DNA from: Hibiscus mutabilis
Taxonomy: Eukaryota; Streptophyta; Magnoliopsida; Malvales; Malvaceae
DNA: 64,000 nt
Assembly (NCBI GenBank): GCA_019671005.1
Contig: CM033752.1
Span: 5,208,001 to 5,272,000 of the forward strand
Direction: 5' to 3'
The notes beneath the pieces were generated by a model. That model was given only the letters and a program-made list of their open reading frames with translations, searched no databases and was not told the origin of the DNA. The position numbers and the translations under genes are program-made. Below are positions 1 through 11,381 of the stretch, in pieces; position 1 is the first letter of the stretch; the number at the start of each line of letters is the position of its first letter.

Positions 1-547
1 GGAAAATGGGGCAAACCGTTATACCAGTCAAGGAATCAGAGAATCAAGATGAGTGCTTTCAAGATTGTTTGGAATTCTAAGAAGCCAGTGTTACCCATAT
101 TGCTGCATCATGTGGTTACAATCTACATGGACCATTGCTGAAATAATACTGGAAAATAAGTCTGCTACTCTTGGCCTGAAAGTAGTAGAAGTCTTTTTCT
201 AATGCCATATGTCATGTTTGTTGGTTTTCATTGGAATGATGTTTTTGAAATAAATATATGTATATCCATTCTCTCCCTCGTAGGCCCCTAGATACCAATT
301 GCAAGATGCGACGCTGATTTCGATGCAAAAATTATTTGGATGTTGTAAAGGCGATGAAGTGAAATTTATTTCTCAGTTTACTCTGGTCGGCAAGGCAAGA
401 AAAGGTCAGATCACTACGCCTTTGATGATGTTCGATGATAAATCTTTGAAATTCATAAATAGTGAAGTGGACTAGACGATTTTAACCAAGTAGAGTTTGC
501 TTGAAATTGAAGTTCTAAGCGTAGTCTTCTATAACTTAAAAACACAA

Positions 548-735
548 TAAGAGAGAAAAAGAAAAAATAAGAGAAAAAGAAAAAATGAGAGAAGAAGAAA
601 ATGAAGAAAAAAAGGAAAAAGAAAAAGTGAGGAAAGAAAAAGAAAGGAAAAATTGAAAAAAGAATGGAAAAAGAAAAAAGAGAAGAAAATGAGATGAAAA
701 AGAAAAAGAAAAAGGAAAAAGAAAGAGTGAGAAAT
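548..735 (+). repeat. Purine-rich (GA/A) low-complexity tract in element D
   Basis: Nearly pure A/G sequence on the plus strand, built from degenerate GAGAAAAAGAAAAA-like words. Similar tracts occur on the sense strand of every related element in the window (2618-2740, 38855-38915, 40190-40310, 40550-40660; complement at 22011-22080 in element C). Confidence 0.85.
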
Positions 736-1980
736 AATGAATTATTTAAATAAGTCTCGGAACACTCTGATGGAGCTGTGGGGGATGTCAACAAATCTAA
801 TAAGGAGCTTTGCTTCACCTGTCTAATACCCAAGCGTCTGAGATATATCTTTGAAGACATGCCTATAATAATATAATAATAATTAGTAACAATCAGAATC
901 ACACGTGCACTTATAGAATTTTATTTTTAGAATGATATTTTTTCACTCTACTGGTTAAACAAGTTTAGGAAGCTTGAACACATTTATGAATGGAAAAGAA
1001 TGATGAGAACATAAAAGGAGTTGTTTCTGACTGGATCGAACAACGCGGTAAACATAGGGAGTGAACTGGGTGATTTGGAAGAAATTTTATAACCTCAGAA
1101 ATCGACATAATATCCAAAAATTATTCTACCCATAGGAAGGTTGAATCTAAGACGCTCTTGCACTTGATGTCCAAGGCATCCTATTCTATTTTTTCCCTTT
1201 CTTAATTTTTCGAGTCTTGTAAAGTATCATTCATTGGAGTGCTGACAAACAAGCTGGCATTTTTTTTCAAACAAACAGATTTTCTTGATAAATATATGAC
1301 CAGGTATGAGACTCTTATCCGTTCGACAGTATTCTGGTCAGAAAGATGAATAATCCTTCAAGGATATAGTGACAACGATGGCAAGAATGAAAAGTTTGGG
1401 GACTTGAGGAAAGTTTAGGGATCTGAGAAGTTCAGGGACTTGAGGTATTTGCTCTCCCCAAATGATGAAAGAGGGGCAAATTCTATGTAATGAGGCAAGA
1501 AAAAAGAGATAAGTGGGGCATCATGATGCATAAGAGTTCAAATCAGTAGGCAAGAGAGGGTGCAGAACCTGAAAGAATTCGATCACTAAAAAGGGTCAAA
1601 ATTGGCTTAGGAAGAGAATGAGCTCAATAACAAAGATTCTGGGCAAATTTTGTTAGAACAAGAAGAAAATAAAAGCTTAGGATAAATCTCAAGAAAGATC
1701 AAGTCAAGAAAGAAGATCAATCAAAGAAGGATTCAAGGAAAACAATCTTATAACTGAAGCAAAAATTTCAACAGAGAGGCAAAGAAGATTAGAGCTCATC
1801 CGAGTGGTCATCAGTTGTCACAATTCATACATCATATAATTAGGCATCTATAAGATAGAAGCATACTAACTCATGCATTCAAAGCATTTTTTGTACATTT
1901 TTGTAGGAATTTATAAGAATCAGTAAAAGAACAGACAAAGATTTCAATCTACAACTTCAGATTGGAGAGAGTAGAACTAG

Positions 1981-2165
1981 CAAAGATTTCGATCATTTTT
2001 TTGAAGAAAATATATCAATCCGTTTGAAGAGGCGGATCCCAGAAAAGATTTCAATCCGTTTGAAGAGGTGAATCCCAACAAAGATTTCAATCCGTTTGAA
2101 AAGGCAGATCTCAGCAAAGATTTCAATCCGTTTGCAGAGGTAGATTTCAGCAAAGATTTTCTAAT
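1981..2165 (+). repeat. 36-bp tandem repeat in element D (about 5 units)
   Basis: The word GATTTCAATCCGTTTG recurs at about 2047, 2083 and 2119, with a degenerate copy at 2155 and weaker copies upstream (about 1983 and 2011). The period is 36 bp, a multiple of three, and translates to a repeated KDFNPFE-like 12-residue unit in one frame. No start or upstream coding context supports a real protein, so it is annotated as a repeat. Confidence 0.85.
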
Positions 2166-2530
2166 TGTTTACACAGGCAATGAAGTGCAATGTAATTCTA
2201 AATTCTTCGGGTCATCAGTAAGTCCTTCGGGCATGATGTTAAGTCTTTCGGGCCATCACCTTCGGGAGTGATGTAATTGTTTGCACAGAAAAGGAAGTGC
2301 AATACAATTCTAAATCCTTCAGGTCATCAGTAAGTCCTTCTGGCATGATGTTAAATCCTTTGGGTCATCAGTAAGTCCTTCGGGCATGATGTTAAGTCCT
2401 TCGGGCCATCACCTTCGGGAGTGATATGATTGTGTGCACAAGAAAGGAAGTGCATTACGATTCTAAATCCTTTGGGTCCTTAGTAAGTCCTTCGAGTATG
2501 ATGTTAAGTCATTCGGGTCGATACCTTTGG
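2163..2530 (+). repeat. Tandem repeat of about 112 bp with shorter sub-repeats (element D)
   Basis: AATTGTTTACACAG-like unit starts occur near 2163 and 2275, and a third longer unit starts near 2429. Inside each unit the word AGTCCTTCGGGCATGATG and relatives recur, so the array is built of nested short units. Confidence 0.8.
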
Positions 2531-3129
2531 AAATGATAATAACTTTCCGAATGTCGTCGCAATAAGACGGTGGGACATAATATCGGCAGAAATATTAATC
2601 CTTTGGGCCCTCGGTTTTAAAAAACAAAAACAAAAAAAACAAAAAAAGAAAAAAAAAGAAGAAAAGGGGAAAACGAAAAAGAATAAGAAGTAAGAAGAAA
2701 AAGAAAGAGAAAAAATAATAAGAAGAAGAAAATAGAAATAATTCAAGTTGCCGAATTGGAAAACAAGATAGACCAACTTCAGGCTCAAATGAGGAAGATT
2801 CGTAGTTTTAGCATCTTTTGTTGAAGCACTTGAAGTTTCCTATTGATATACCTAAATTGTACATTTTTACAATCAATGATGGAAGATTAATGATAAATTT
2901 AACTTTTTGCTGGCATAGGAGGAAGTTGATCAACAGAAGAAGAGAAAAACAGAGGATTTCATGCGCGTTTTAGGCTGAAAGATCGTGATATCTTAAGCAC
3001 AATAAGCAGTGACACTAAAGATCTCAATGCTTCAAGCGAAAAATTGGGTATACTTCATATTGCTTCAGGTTGAATTCTTATTAATCAATGATATTTTCTT
3101 ACTACAGGTTCATTTTTTTTCAGAAAATA

Positions 3130-3550
3130 AGATGAATTAGCATTCCCAGCAAAGAACGAAGAACTCTTAATCGGAAGAGTTCGATTGGCAAAGATAGAGT
3201 TCCTAATGAGAAGAGTTCACACAACAAAGAATGAAGAGCTCCTAATGTGAAGAGTTTTCTCAACAAAGACATAGTTTGTAGTGTGAATAATACGCCAGCA
3301 AAGAATCCAGAGTTCCTAATAAGAAGAACTCATTTGTTCGATACCCTTACAGAAAGGTGAATTGTTTGACGAAGGGATGGAGAATTTCATAATAAGAAGA
3401 ACAACTTCAAACCTCAAGAGATGAAGAATGACAAAAACAATTCCGAGCCTTGGAAGATGAAGAATTTCATAATAAGAAGAACAACTTTAGACTTCATGGT
3501 TTGGTAGAAGATTGAAGAATTTCATAATCAGAAGAACAGCTTCAAACTTC
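3130..3550 (+). repeat. Degenerate repeats next to the polypurine tract (element D)
   Basis: Words such as AATTTCATAATAAGAAGAAC and GAAGAGTTC recur several times. The position, just upstream of the PPT and LTR, matches the arrays found in elements A, B and C. Confidence 0.65.
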
Positions 3551-3621
3551 AGAGGATGGATGTGAGTTCAAACAAAATTCATGTATTTTCAGTCTTTGCT
3601 CTATCCGTGTTCCACAACAAT

Positions 3622-3638
3622 GAGCAAAGAGGGGCAAC
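3622..3638 (+). promoter_or_regulatory. Polypurine tract of element D
   Basis: GAGCAAAGAGGGGCAAC lies directly before TGTAATACCC, the LTR start. The same PPT word (GCAAAGAGGG) precedes the LTRs at 18903 (minus strand) and 44653. Confidence 0.8.
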
Positions 3639-6424
3639 TGTAATACCCAAATTTTGACTGAGCTTATTAATTAAATAAATAAGTATAAATAATGCATACA
3701 TAAATAAATATAATATTGTAAAAGTCCAAATAAATAAATAACAGTCCAAAAATAGTCCATATACAAAGCCAAATAGTCCAAAACCCAAATTACAAACATA
3801 TGAGGCCCATGTTTTTTTCCTAACCCATTTTACAATTAAGTTCTCGCCCAAACAAATATTATCAGATAAAGAGGCCCAAAAGAAGCACACTTGCCTAAAT
3901 GGCCACGTGGTGCCTTGCTACTGGCTCATTCCTGTTTCACCAGGATCAAACCCAACCCGTGCCAGTTGTCAACAGCTGAAGCCCCCAATGACGTCATCAT
4001 CTGCACACCTATAAATACCTAAGAGAGAATGTCAATTAGTAATAATGAGTCATTAAAAAGTCATAATAATAATAAATAATAAGATAATAATTGAAGAGAG
4101 AGGGGCTTACCTCGAAAGTGGAACCGACGTGCCAAGACTTAAACCGCCACTGTGGAGCTGAACAAATGGTCACCAAAAACTATAGAGCCGTCGAGAAGCT
4201 CATCGGACATTGGAAGATATCAACTACCACCGAAGAATATCTGAACTCTGATTTCAATCCCGAAAGGTATATTACCTTTACCGATTTCATTTCCTGCAAA
4301 AACAAACAAAAATTATCAGTATTTGCATGCACAAAAGCTGAAATAAACAAAACCAAAAATAAAAGAATATTTAAAATATATTTACGGTGGCCAGAGTTTT
4401 TTTAAGAGTGGTCAGATTCGAAAAAGGATTCAGTTTTAGGTAGATCTAAGTCTTAGGACGGGGAAGAAGGAAGGATTCAGTTGAATCCGGGCTTAGGTTT
4501 AGGTTTACAGTGAAAAAAGGGTTTTTTAGTTTTAGGGTTTCGGCTACGGCGGAGGACGATAGCCAAAAATTGCCTTGCGACGGTTAGCGTCGCCTACGGC
4601 GGTCGGGATTTGAATCTCGATGGCCGGCGAACACTCAAGAGCTGCCGGAGTATGGCGGCTCTAGATCGAACGACGGAGTTGAGGGTGGTTTGGTGGCCGG
4701 AATGTGTGGTGTTCATCCACGAACTTCATCCAAATTTAAGGGTTTTCAATCGGTTTGAGTGAGTTTTTCTGGGCAAAGGGTGTTAGTATTTAGAGCGTTT
4801 GGGATAAGAGAGGGTTTCTTGTGAGATGGCCGAGTTGGCCAGGTTTTAGGCCATTTATGGACGAGTCAATACTGTTTTGGTGCCGGGTCATAGGGGGTCT
4901 GCGTGTTGTTGTACGGGTCGGGCATAACCAGCGCACTTTGATTCGGGTTCCCTTTGGTATTTGCCCAAAGTTTTTTCGTTACTCAATTTGGTCCCTTTTC
5001 TCTTTTAATTGAACCTCAAGCTTTGTAATTAGTTCAATTAGGTCCCCATACTTTGTAATTGAATTTCAGATTTGTAATTCTTTCAATTGGGGTCACTTAG
5101 GGTTTGTAATTTGGGCTTAGGATTTTTGTATTTGTTTCAATTTGGTCCCATGTTAATAAAAGTTGGCTTCAATGTTCAATTGTTTCCAATTTAGTCATTT
5201 ATTTTAATTGTTTAATTTAATTAAATGCAAATTAATTTATATGTGTGATGCATGTTTTAAATTAAACATGTAGGATTATTTGTTAGATGGCCTAATCACA
5301 TAATATTAATTAAATATTAGAGCCTTTAACCTAGGTTCTCTAATTAGAATTCAATAATTGAGTAGAATAGTTAATTGTAGTAATCAAATGTACATTAAAT
5401 ATAATTTTAAAATTCCAATTTGGATGATGTTCTATTGTTTACAATGGGGTGTTATCTCGACATGAATTTTAATAAATTATATTTAATATACATTCCACTT
5501 ATAATTGAATATTAATTTAGTTCTCTAATTGACACTAAATAATTAATTAGAATACATTGTAGTTAATTAAGTGTATGTCGAATAGAATCTTTGAGGCTCA
5601 AACTTGGATGGTGTTCCATTGTTTACAATGGGGTGTTATCTCAACATCGGCCATAAAGGTGTATATTCGATATACATTTCACCTATAACTGAATAATAAA
5701 TTGTTAGAGCCTTAATTAGGACTAGAATTTTAATTAATTAGAATGATTAATTAATTAGGAATATGGTTAATTTAAGGGCTTTAAATATATGGAAGGTGTT
5801 CAAGAAATTGACATTTTCTCATAAAAGCCATTAAATTAATTAATATTCATATTATAATTAATTAATAAATTAGAGCCGTTTTAGGATAGAACTTAAAATA
5901 AACCAGACAATAAAAACTCATCCATTAAAAACCTTTTATGTTGGAAATTCATTTTTTAATATGAATAGGGGTGCCGCCTAACGGGGTACCTTTAATCTCA
6001 TATTCGAACAAAATGAATTTCCTTATAAAAGGATATCTGCATTCGGAATTTAAATTCAATTAATAATTATGAGATAAATTAAATTCAAATAATTATTCGA
6101 AATGTCAAAATGCCATATAAAATTAAAGGTATCGATAACGGGCGTTCGTAGGGGTGCTAACCTTTTCCCTACACGTAACCGACTCCCGAACCCAATTTTT
6201 AAGACATAATCTCTGGTTTGTTTTTCCGGTGTCCGGTCTACCTTGAAGTGATCGATGGCGACTCCAAAATGTTTTTTAAAGATAAATAAAGGAAAATCTA
6301 ATTTAATATGAAAACCTTAAAATTTCAAGATTAAATTAAAAATGGCCAGAAAACCCTATTTTCCAAAAGATCGATCGTCAGGCTATTTTTCACACCCGAT
6401 TTCAAAAATGGTAGCGACAATACA
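3639..6424 (+). mobile_element. 3' LTR of element D
   Basis: Starts TGTAATACCC directly after the polypurine tract. The 3' portion (about 6115-6265) has the R/U5-like block shared with the other LTRs here: an ACCGACTCCCGAACCCAA word, a CTCTGGTTT word, a TCCGGTCTACCTT word and then TGGCGACTCC. The 3' boundary is an estimate, from a GTAGCGACAATACA end that resembles the ATCGCTACA ends of the LTRs at 34403 and 47313. Small ORFs inside (for example 4091-4405 and 4821-5012) have no family resemblance and are ignored. Confidence 0.65.
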
Positions 6425-8896
6425 CATGCCCAAAACTAGGGAAAAACATAATTACATATCCCAAAATCCATGGCGAACACATTGCCTTATTAACCGAACC
6501 TCTTGGATCACTACGACTCTGCCTTTGCTGCCCCAAGCCTTAATGCTTTGCATCATTAGGAAAAAGAGAGCGTAAGCACACTTGCTTAGTGAGGATTCTC
6601 TTAAAACGATGATGCATTATAACCCTTGAAAACCAACACTTATTTTCAAACCATGCTTACAACCTAAGCAAGTTCCAATGATTCCAATTCAATACATGCA
6701 TATCGACCATATGCAAAACAATATATTCCACATGCTTAAATTCCCAAAGCATTTTATACAAAACCATGCTTGAATTCCAAAGCATTAAATACAAAACTAT
6801 GCTTAAATGCCAAAGCATTAAAAACACAACCATGCTTAAATCCCAAAACATTAAAATAGATTCAACATTAGAATTCTCATATATTGGCAATTATAGTGAC
6901 CCCAGATAGTTGACCACTATCCTTGATTAGCCGACCACTAATCTTTAGTTAACCGACCGTTAACTTTACACATCAGATACACGGATCTCCCTCAACTACC
7001 GACCATCATCAAGACTATCCCATGCCGACCGCATGAATTTACAACCTTGCCGACCGCAAGCTTTACATCAACAAGGGGAACCGACCGCTCAACCCAAGTG
7101 ATAACAACATAGTTCGAGTAGTCGACCGCTATACCTCAAGGACCCTTAACCACGATTAATTTTTAAACATATTATAGTGCACTTTATCCTATGACATGCC
7201 AACTATATCCGAATGTTTTCTCACCTTGTCACGTAGCCAATATATCATTTACAAAACCATTTACTCATTGTTTTACAATGCATTACACAAAATCCCCACA
7301 TATTCAAATCTCATTGCCATAGAAATATCACATTCCCAACCGGAATAAAAACCAAATTCTCACTAGAATTGAATATATCTTTAAACCACTGCATATGTAC
7401 TTAAAAATCATGCATTTACAGTAAGTAAAACCAACCATATTTACGGCTAAAACATGAATTACACATGCTCATATCCGAACCGATATTAAAGAGAAAAGAA
7501 ATGAAACTTACTTCCAAGCTTAGGTAAGTGTTTCAAACTTAACCTAAACTTCCAAAACCACTTTCAAACCTTTTAAAGACTTTTAAGACCGTTCCACTCA
7601 CCGATTTCACTTCACCTCGCTTGCTACTGCGAAACAAGCTCCCAGCAAGCCTCAAACCACCTCAAGATGCTACGCCTTGATTATCCCATGTTTTGGCCAC
7701 ACAAAACCAGAGGAAACATGCATTAAAATGCATCCAACTCTCTGTTTTAAAACAAAAATCCCGCAACTCTCAAGATGCCCACTCAAAACTCATCCGAAAC
7801 TTACCGAAATCAACCTCAAACACTTCTCAATCTTAACCCAGCCATAATATAACGATTCAGTACATCAAAATTCATCAAATAACATCTAACAACCCTTTTA
7901 CAACATCCTTTTACTTTCAGCAAAGATTAAACTCCAAAAAGAACCCAAAAACCATTAACTATCAACCTAAACAATTAGAGATTCAACCAATTTCGGGATT
8001 TCATTATTAAAAACAACTTATCTACAATATAATACATCCAAAATAAGATTGAAATCAATCCTCAACACTGGAAAAACAGATCCGATTCAAAAATCACAAG
8101 ATTCCATCACTGGAAAAACAGATCCGATTCAAAAATCACAAGATTCCATCAAATAAACCTCAATTAAGCAAAATTCCATAATTAATTACTTAAAACCTAT
8201 TAGAAAACCTATGTAAAGAGTCAAGAACTTGGAAGTTTCAGTAAAAAAACCTTTCATTAGAGGAGAAGAACGAAACTTACCTCCAATGAGTGAGTTTCTC
8301 CTTAATTGGATGTTTTCCTCTTGAAAACAATGAGATTCAATAAGATTTTTTTTGAGAAAACAAGTTAAAGAATCATTTAGAAAATCAAAGGATTAAGAAA
8401 CAAGATCATTACCTTGAATCTCTAATAGGAAAAAGAGTGTTTGGCTGAGAGTATTTTGAGAGAAAATATGAGAGAAAGAAAGTTATGTCAAATTGTGATT
8501 TGGAAAAATAACTACATTTTAACTAAATTATTTTTAATTCCTTTAATTAAAACTCTTTTAAAAATAATCCTAATTAAGAGAAAACTCAGATTAGACCAAA
8601 TGGTAAAATAGCTCCTTAAAGATTCAAAGTTTTGACTCTTTACAAAATAGTCACCTTTTAAAAACAGTTTTCAAAATTGCATTTTGGTCACTAGCGAAAA
8701 TGTCACCCTTCCAAAGCTCATTTTCCAAAATTACTTTCACCAATACTTTTAATATATTAAAATAGGATTTTTAAACATTTTCCCATATTTTTATCTTTCA
8801 GAAAAATGTCTACTCCCGAATTTGACTCGAATCTTTAACCGGTCCACCGGACCGTCTAAGCCTTAAAACTGCAAGGCCCAAAACCAGGGCGTTACA
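6425..8896 (-). mobile_element. Probable minus-strand LTR (other family)
   Basis: Read on the minus strand, a TGTAACGCCCTGG terminus begins at 8896, a common start for plant gypsy LTRs. Sequence to the left is non-coding and AT-rich. I did not find the other terminus or a target duplication, so the left limit is only the end of the element D LTR. It holds no PBS or PPT that I recognise and could be a solo or truncated LTR. The right junction falls inside the unit of the adjacent satellite-like array, implying insertion or breakage in that array. Confidence 0.4.
8066..8149. repeat. Perfect 42-bp tandem duplication
   Basis: The unit beginning CACTGGAAAAACAGATCC occurs twice with no mismatch (8066-8107 and 8108-8149), which implies a recent local duplication inside the putative LTR. 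Confidence 0.95.
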
Positions 8897-10250
8897 TATT
8901 CTTACCCCATATCACCAAATCTAAAACCAACCAAACTTATGAAAAGAAATTGTGTTATAACATAAACTCTTGAAGGATAACTATATATCTTACTAAACTC
9001 ATAAGAAATATGATACCTACATAAATTGTTACCAAATATACATAAACTATTAGAGAAATCGTAAAAAAAAAGTGATAACACAAATTATCACCCCATATCA
9101 CCAAATCTAAAACTAGTCAAACTTAAGGTAAAAAAAATTGTGTTATAACATAAAATCTCAAAGGATAACTTTATATCTTACCAAACTCATAAGAAATATG
9201 GTACCTACAAATTTTTTTACGAAACATACATAAATTTTTATAGAACCAGTAGGAAAAAAGATAATAACACAAATTATTACCTCATATCACTAAATCTAAA
9301 ATCAGCCAAACTTATGGTAAGAAATTGTATTATAACATAAAATCTTAAAGGATAACTTTATATCTTACCAAACTCATAAGAAATATGATACTTACAAAAA
9401 GTTTTACGAAACCTACATAAATTTTTATAGAACCGGTAAGAAAAAAAGGTAATAACATAAATTCTTATCCCATATCACCAAATCTAAAATCAGCGAAACT
9501 TATAGTAGAAAATTGTGTTATAACATAAACTCTTAAAGGATAACTTTATATCTTATCAAGCTCATAAGAAATAGGGTACCTAAGCAAATCGTAACGAAAC
9601 CTATATTAATTATTACAGAGATTATAATAAAAAAGGCAATAACACAAATTCTTACCCCATATCACCAAATCTAAAATCAGCCCAACTTTTGGTAGGAAAT
9701 TTTGTTATAACATATAATTTTAAAGGACAACTCTATATCTTACCAAACTCATAATAAATAGGGTACCTACACAAATTGTTACGCAACCTAAGCAAGTTAT
9801 TATAAAAACGATACGAAAAAAGGTAATAACACAAAATCTTACCTCATATCACCAAATCTTAAACCAACGAAACTTATTATACGAAATTATGTTATAACAT
9901 AAACTCTTAAAAGATAACTTTATATCTTATAAAACTCATAAGAAATTAGGTACAAATTGTTATCGAACCTACATAAACCATTACAAGAACAATAAGGAAA
10001 AAGGTAATAACACAAATTATTACCTTATATCACTAAATCTAAAACAACAAAACTTATGGTAAGAAATTGTGTTATAACATAAAATCTTAAAGGAAGACTC
10101 TATTTATTACCAAACTTATAAAAAATAGGATACCTGCACAAATTGTTACGAAACTTACATAATTTTTTATAAAACCAATAAGAAAAAAGGTAATAACACA
10201 AATGCTTACCCCATATCACCAAATCGAAAACCCTTCAAACGAATGGTAAG
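8897..10250. repeat. AT-rich tandem array, unit about 187 bp
   Basis: The anchor ATATCACC/TAAATC occurs at 8909, 9095, 9284, 9472, 9659, 9846, 10027 and 10213, giving spacings of 186, 189, 188, 187, 187, 181 and 186 bp. Each unit also has GTTATAACATAAA, GGATAACT and CTCATAAGAAAT words. Units are diverged by scattered substitutions and small indels. No ORF is conserved across units. A decaying partial copy runs to about 10520. Confidence 0.92.
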
Positions 10251-10520
10251 AATTTCTGTTATAACCCGTTTTTTTACATTTTCGGTAAGAATTTATGTTG
10301 GTCTCAGTACGAATTTATGTAGGAGCATAAAATCTTATGTGTTTGATAAAAAATAATATTTTTGGGTAAGTTTTATGTTATAACATAAATTCTTCCCACG
10401 CGTTTGAACGGTTTTAGATTTGATTAACTAAGTAAGAATATATGTTGCAACATTTTTTCTTACCTTTTCTGCTATATTTTGTGTTAAAACCGAGTAATAC
10501 TTTGTGTTATAACTAGTTGA

Positions 10521-11381
10521 CCTGTTTAACTTTACTACTTTTTCTTTTATCAAATCCAACAACCCAAAATTTTTTACCCGATCTAATGGTTATATCAGTA
10601 CTGTTTCTTTTAACCATTTTTTAACGTGCCTTAGACTTTTCCCATGCGTTTTGAATATATGTCATAACAACACCTGTAAATAAATCCCAGTCCAAATTCA
10701 ATTCTCTTTTGAAGTCGTGAGTATCATTTCTACGTAACCTAAAATATAATTAACAAGTTTGGGAAAGTCAAGTCACGTTCTTTTTAGGTCAACAAATAAG
10801 AAATTCAAAGACTTGATTCTTAAGCTACCTTGGAAGGCATTCTAAACATCACCTTAATATATTCGAGTTTAATTTAAAATTCAAAACTTCGAATAATTAT
10901 TCAAGTTTAATCTTATAATAATCGAATTAAATCCGAATAATTTGCAAATTTATGACTCTAAAATACGAACTATGAAGTACCCATCCATGTTGAATTCAAC
11001 TTTAAGTAAATCCAACCAACAACAAAAACAATAACAATCCAAGCCATTAACACAAACTGTTTATTCATATAAAAGAAAAAGGAGCTAAAAGTACAACACA
11101 AATGTTCTTCATACATAAAAGATTACAAACGTGCATACATATATTCCTACTTTGCTATCATATATTTCTTCACTTATGTTGCTCCGATTCGTCGATATTA
11201 TCGTTGTCCGACAAATAGGTATGAAAATATGACATACAAGACAACATTAAAAAATCTGATCATACCTGTATTCAATAGCCACACCGGAGTCCGAGTAACA
11301 TATGTTTTGTGATTATATCCTTATCTGACACCAACACCTGAGTCCATGTAACATAGGTTTTAGCCTCCTCCCTCTAGGTTT
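10521..11381. other. Intergenic, including the probable 3' UTR of the EXO70 gene
   Basis: AT-rich sequence with no recognisable gene. The part nearest 11381 is probably the 3' UTR of the minus-strand EXO70 gene. A GTCCGAGTAACATATGTTTT / GTCCATGTAACATAGGTTTT pair at about 11290-11360 is a small local duplication. Confidence 0.6.

Larger units (their letters stand above)
1..3638 (+). mobile_element. LTR retrotransposon D, 3' internal region (truncated by window edge)
   Basis: No intact coding frame is visible. This stretch precedes a polypurine tract (GCAAAGAGGGGCAAC) and an LTR start, so I read it as the post-gag/pol internal region of a plus-strand gypsy element whose 5' part lies outside the window. 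It contains purine-rich low-complexity tracts (about 548-735 and 2618-2740) and several tandem arrays (1981-2165, 2163-2530, 3130-3550). The segment around 735-830 resembles, in inverted orientation, 22500-22580 inside element C, including a shared stretch around GGAGCTGTGGGGGA. This ties D and C to one lineage. Apparent minus-strand reading frames rich in Phe here are antisense to purine tracts and are not genes. Confidence 0.7.

Noticed and set aside
453..902. Minus-strand Phe-rich open frame
   Set aside because: It is the complement of a GA-rich tract in element D, with no start context or family resemblance. The same applies to 2504-2788, 38644-38919 and 40041-40390.
6425..8901. TATTC or other 5-bp duplication around the minus-strand LTR
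   Set aside because: No matching flank was found on the left, so a complete solo LTR could not be supported.
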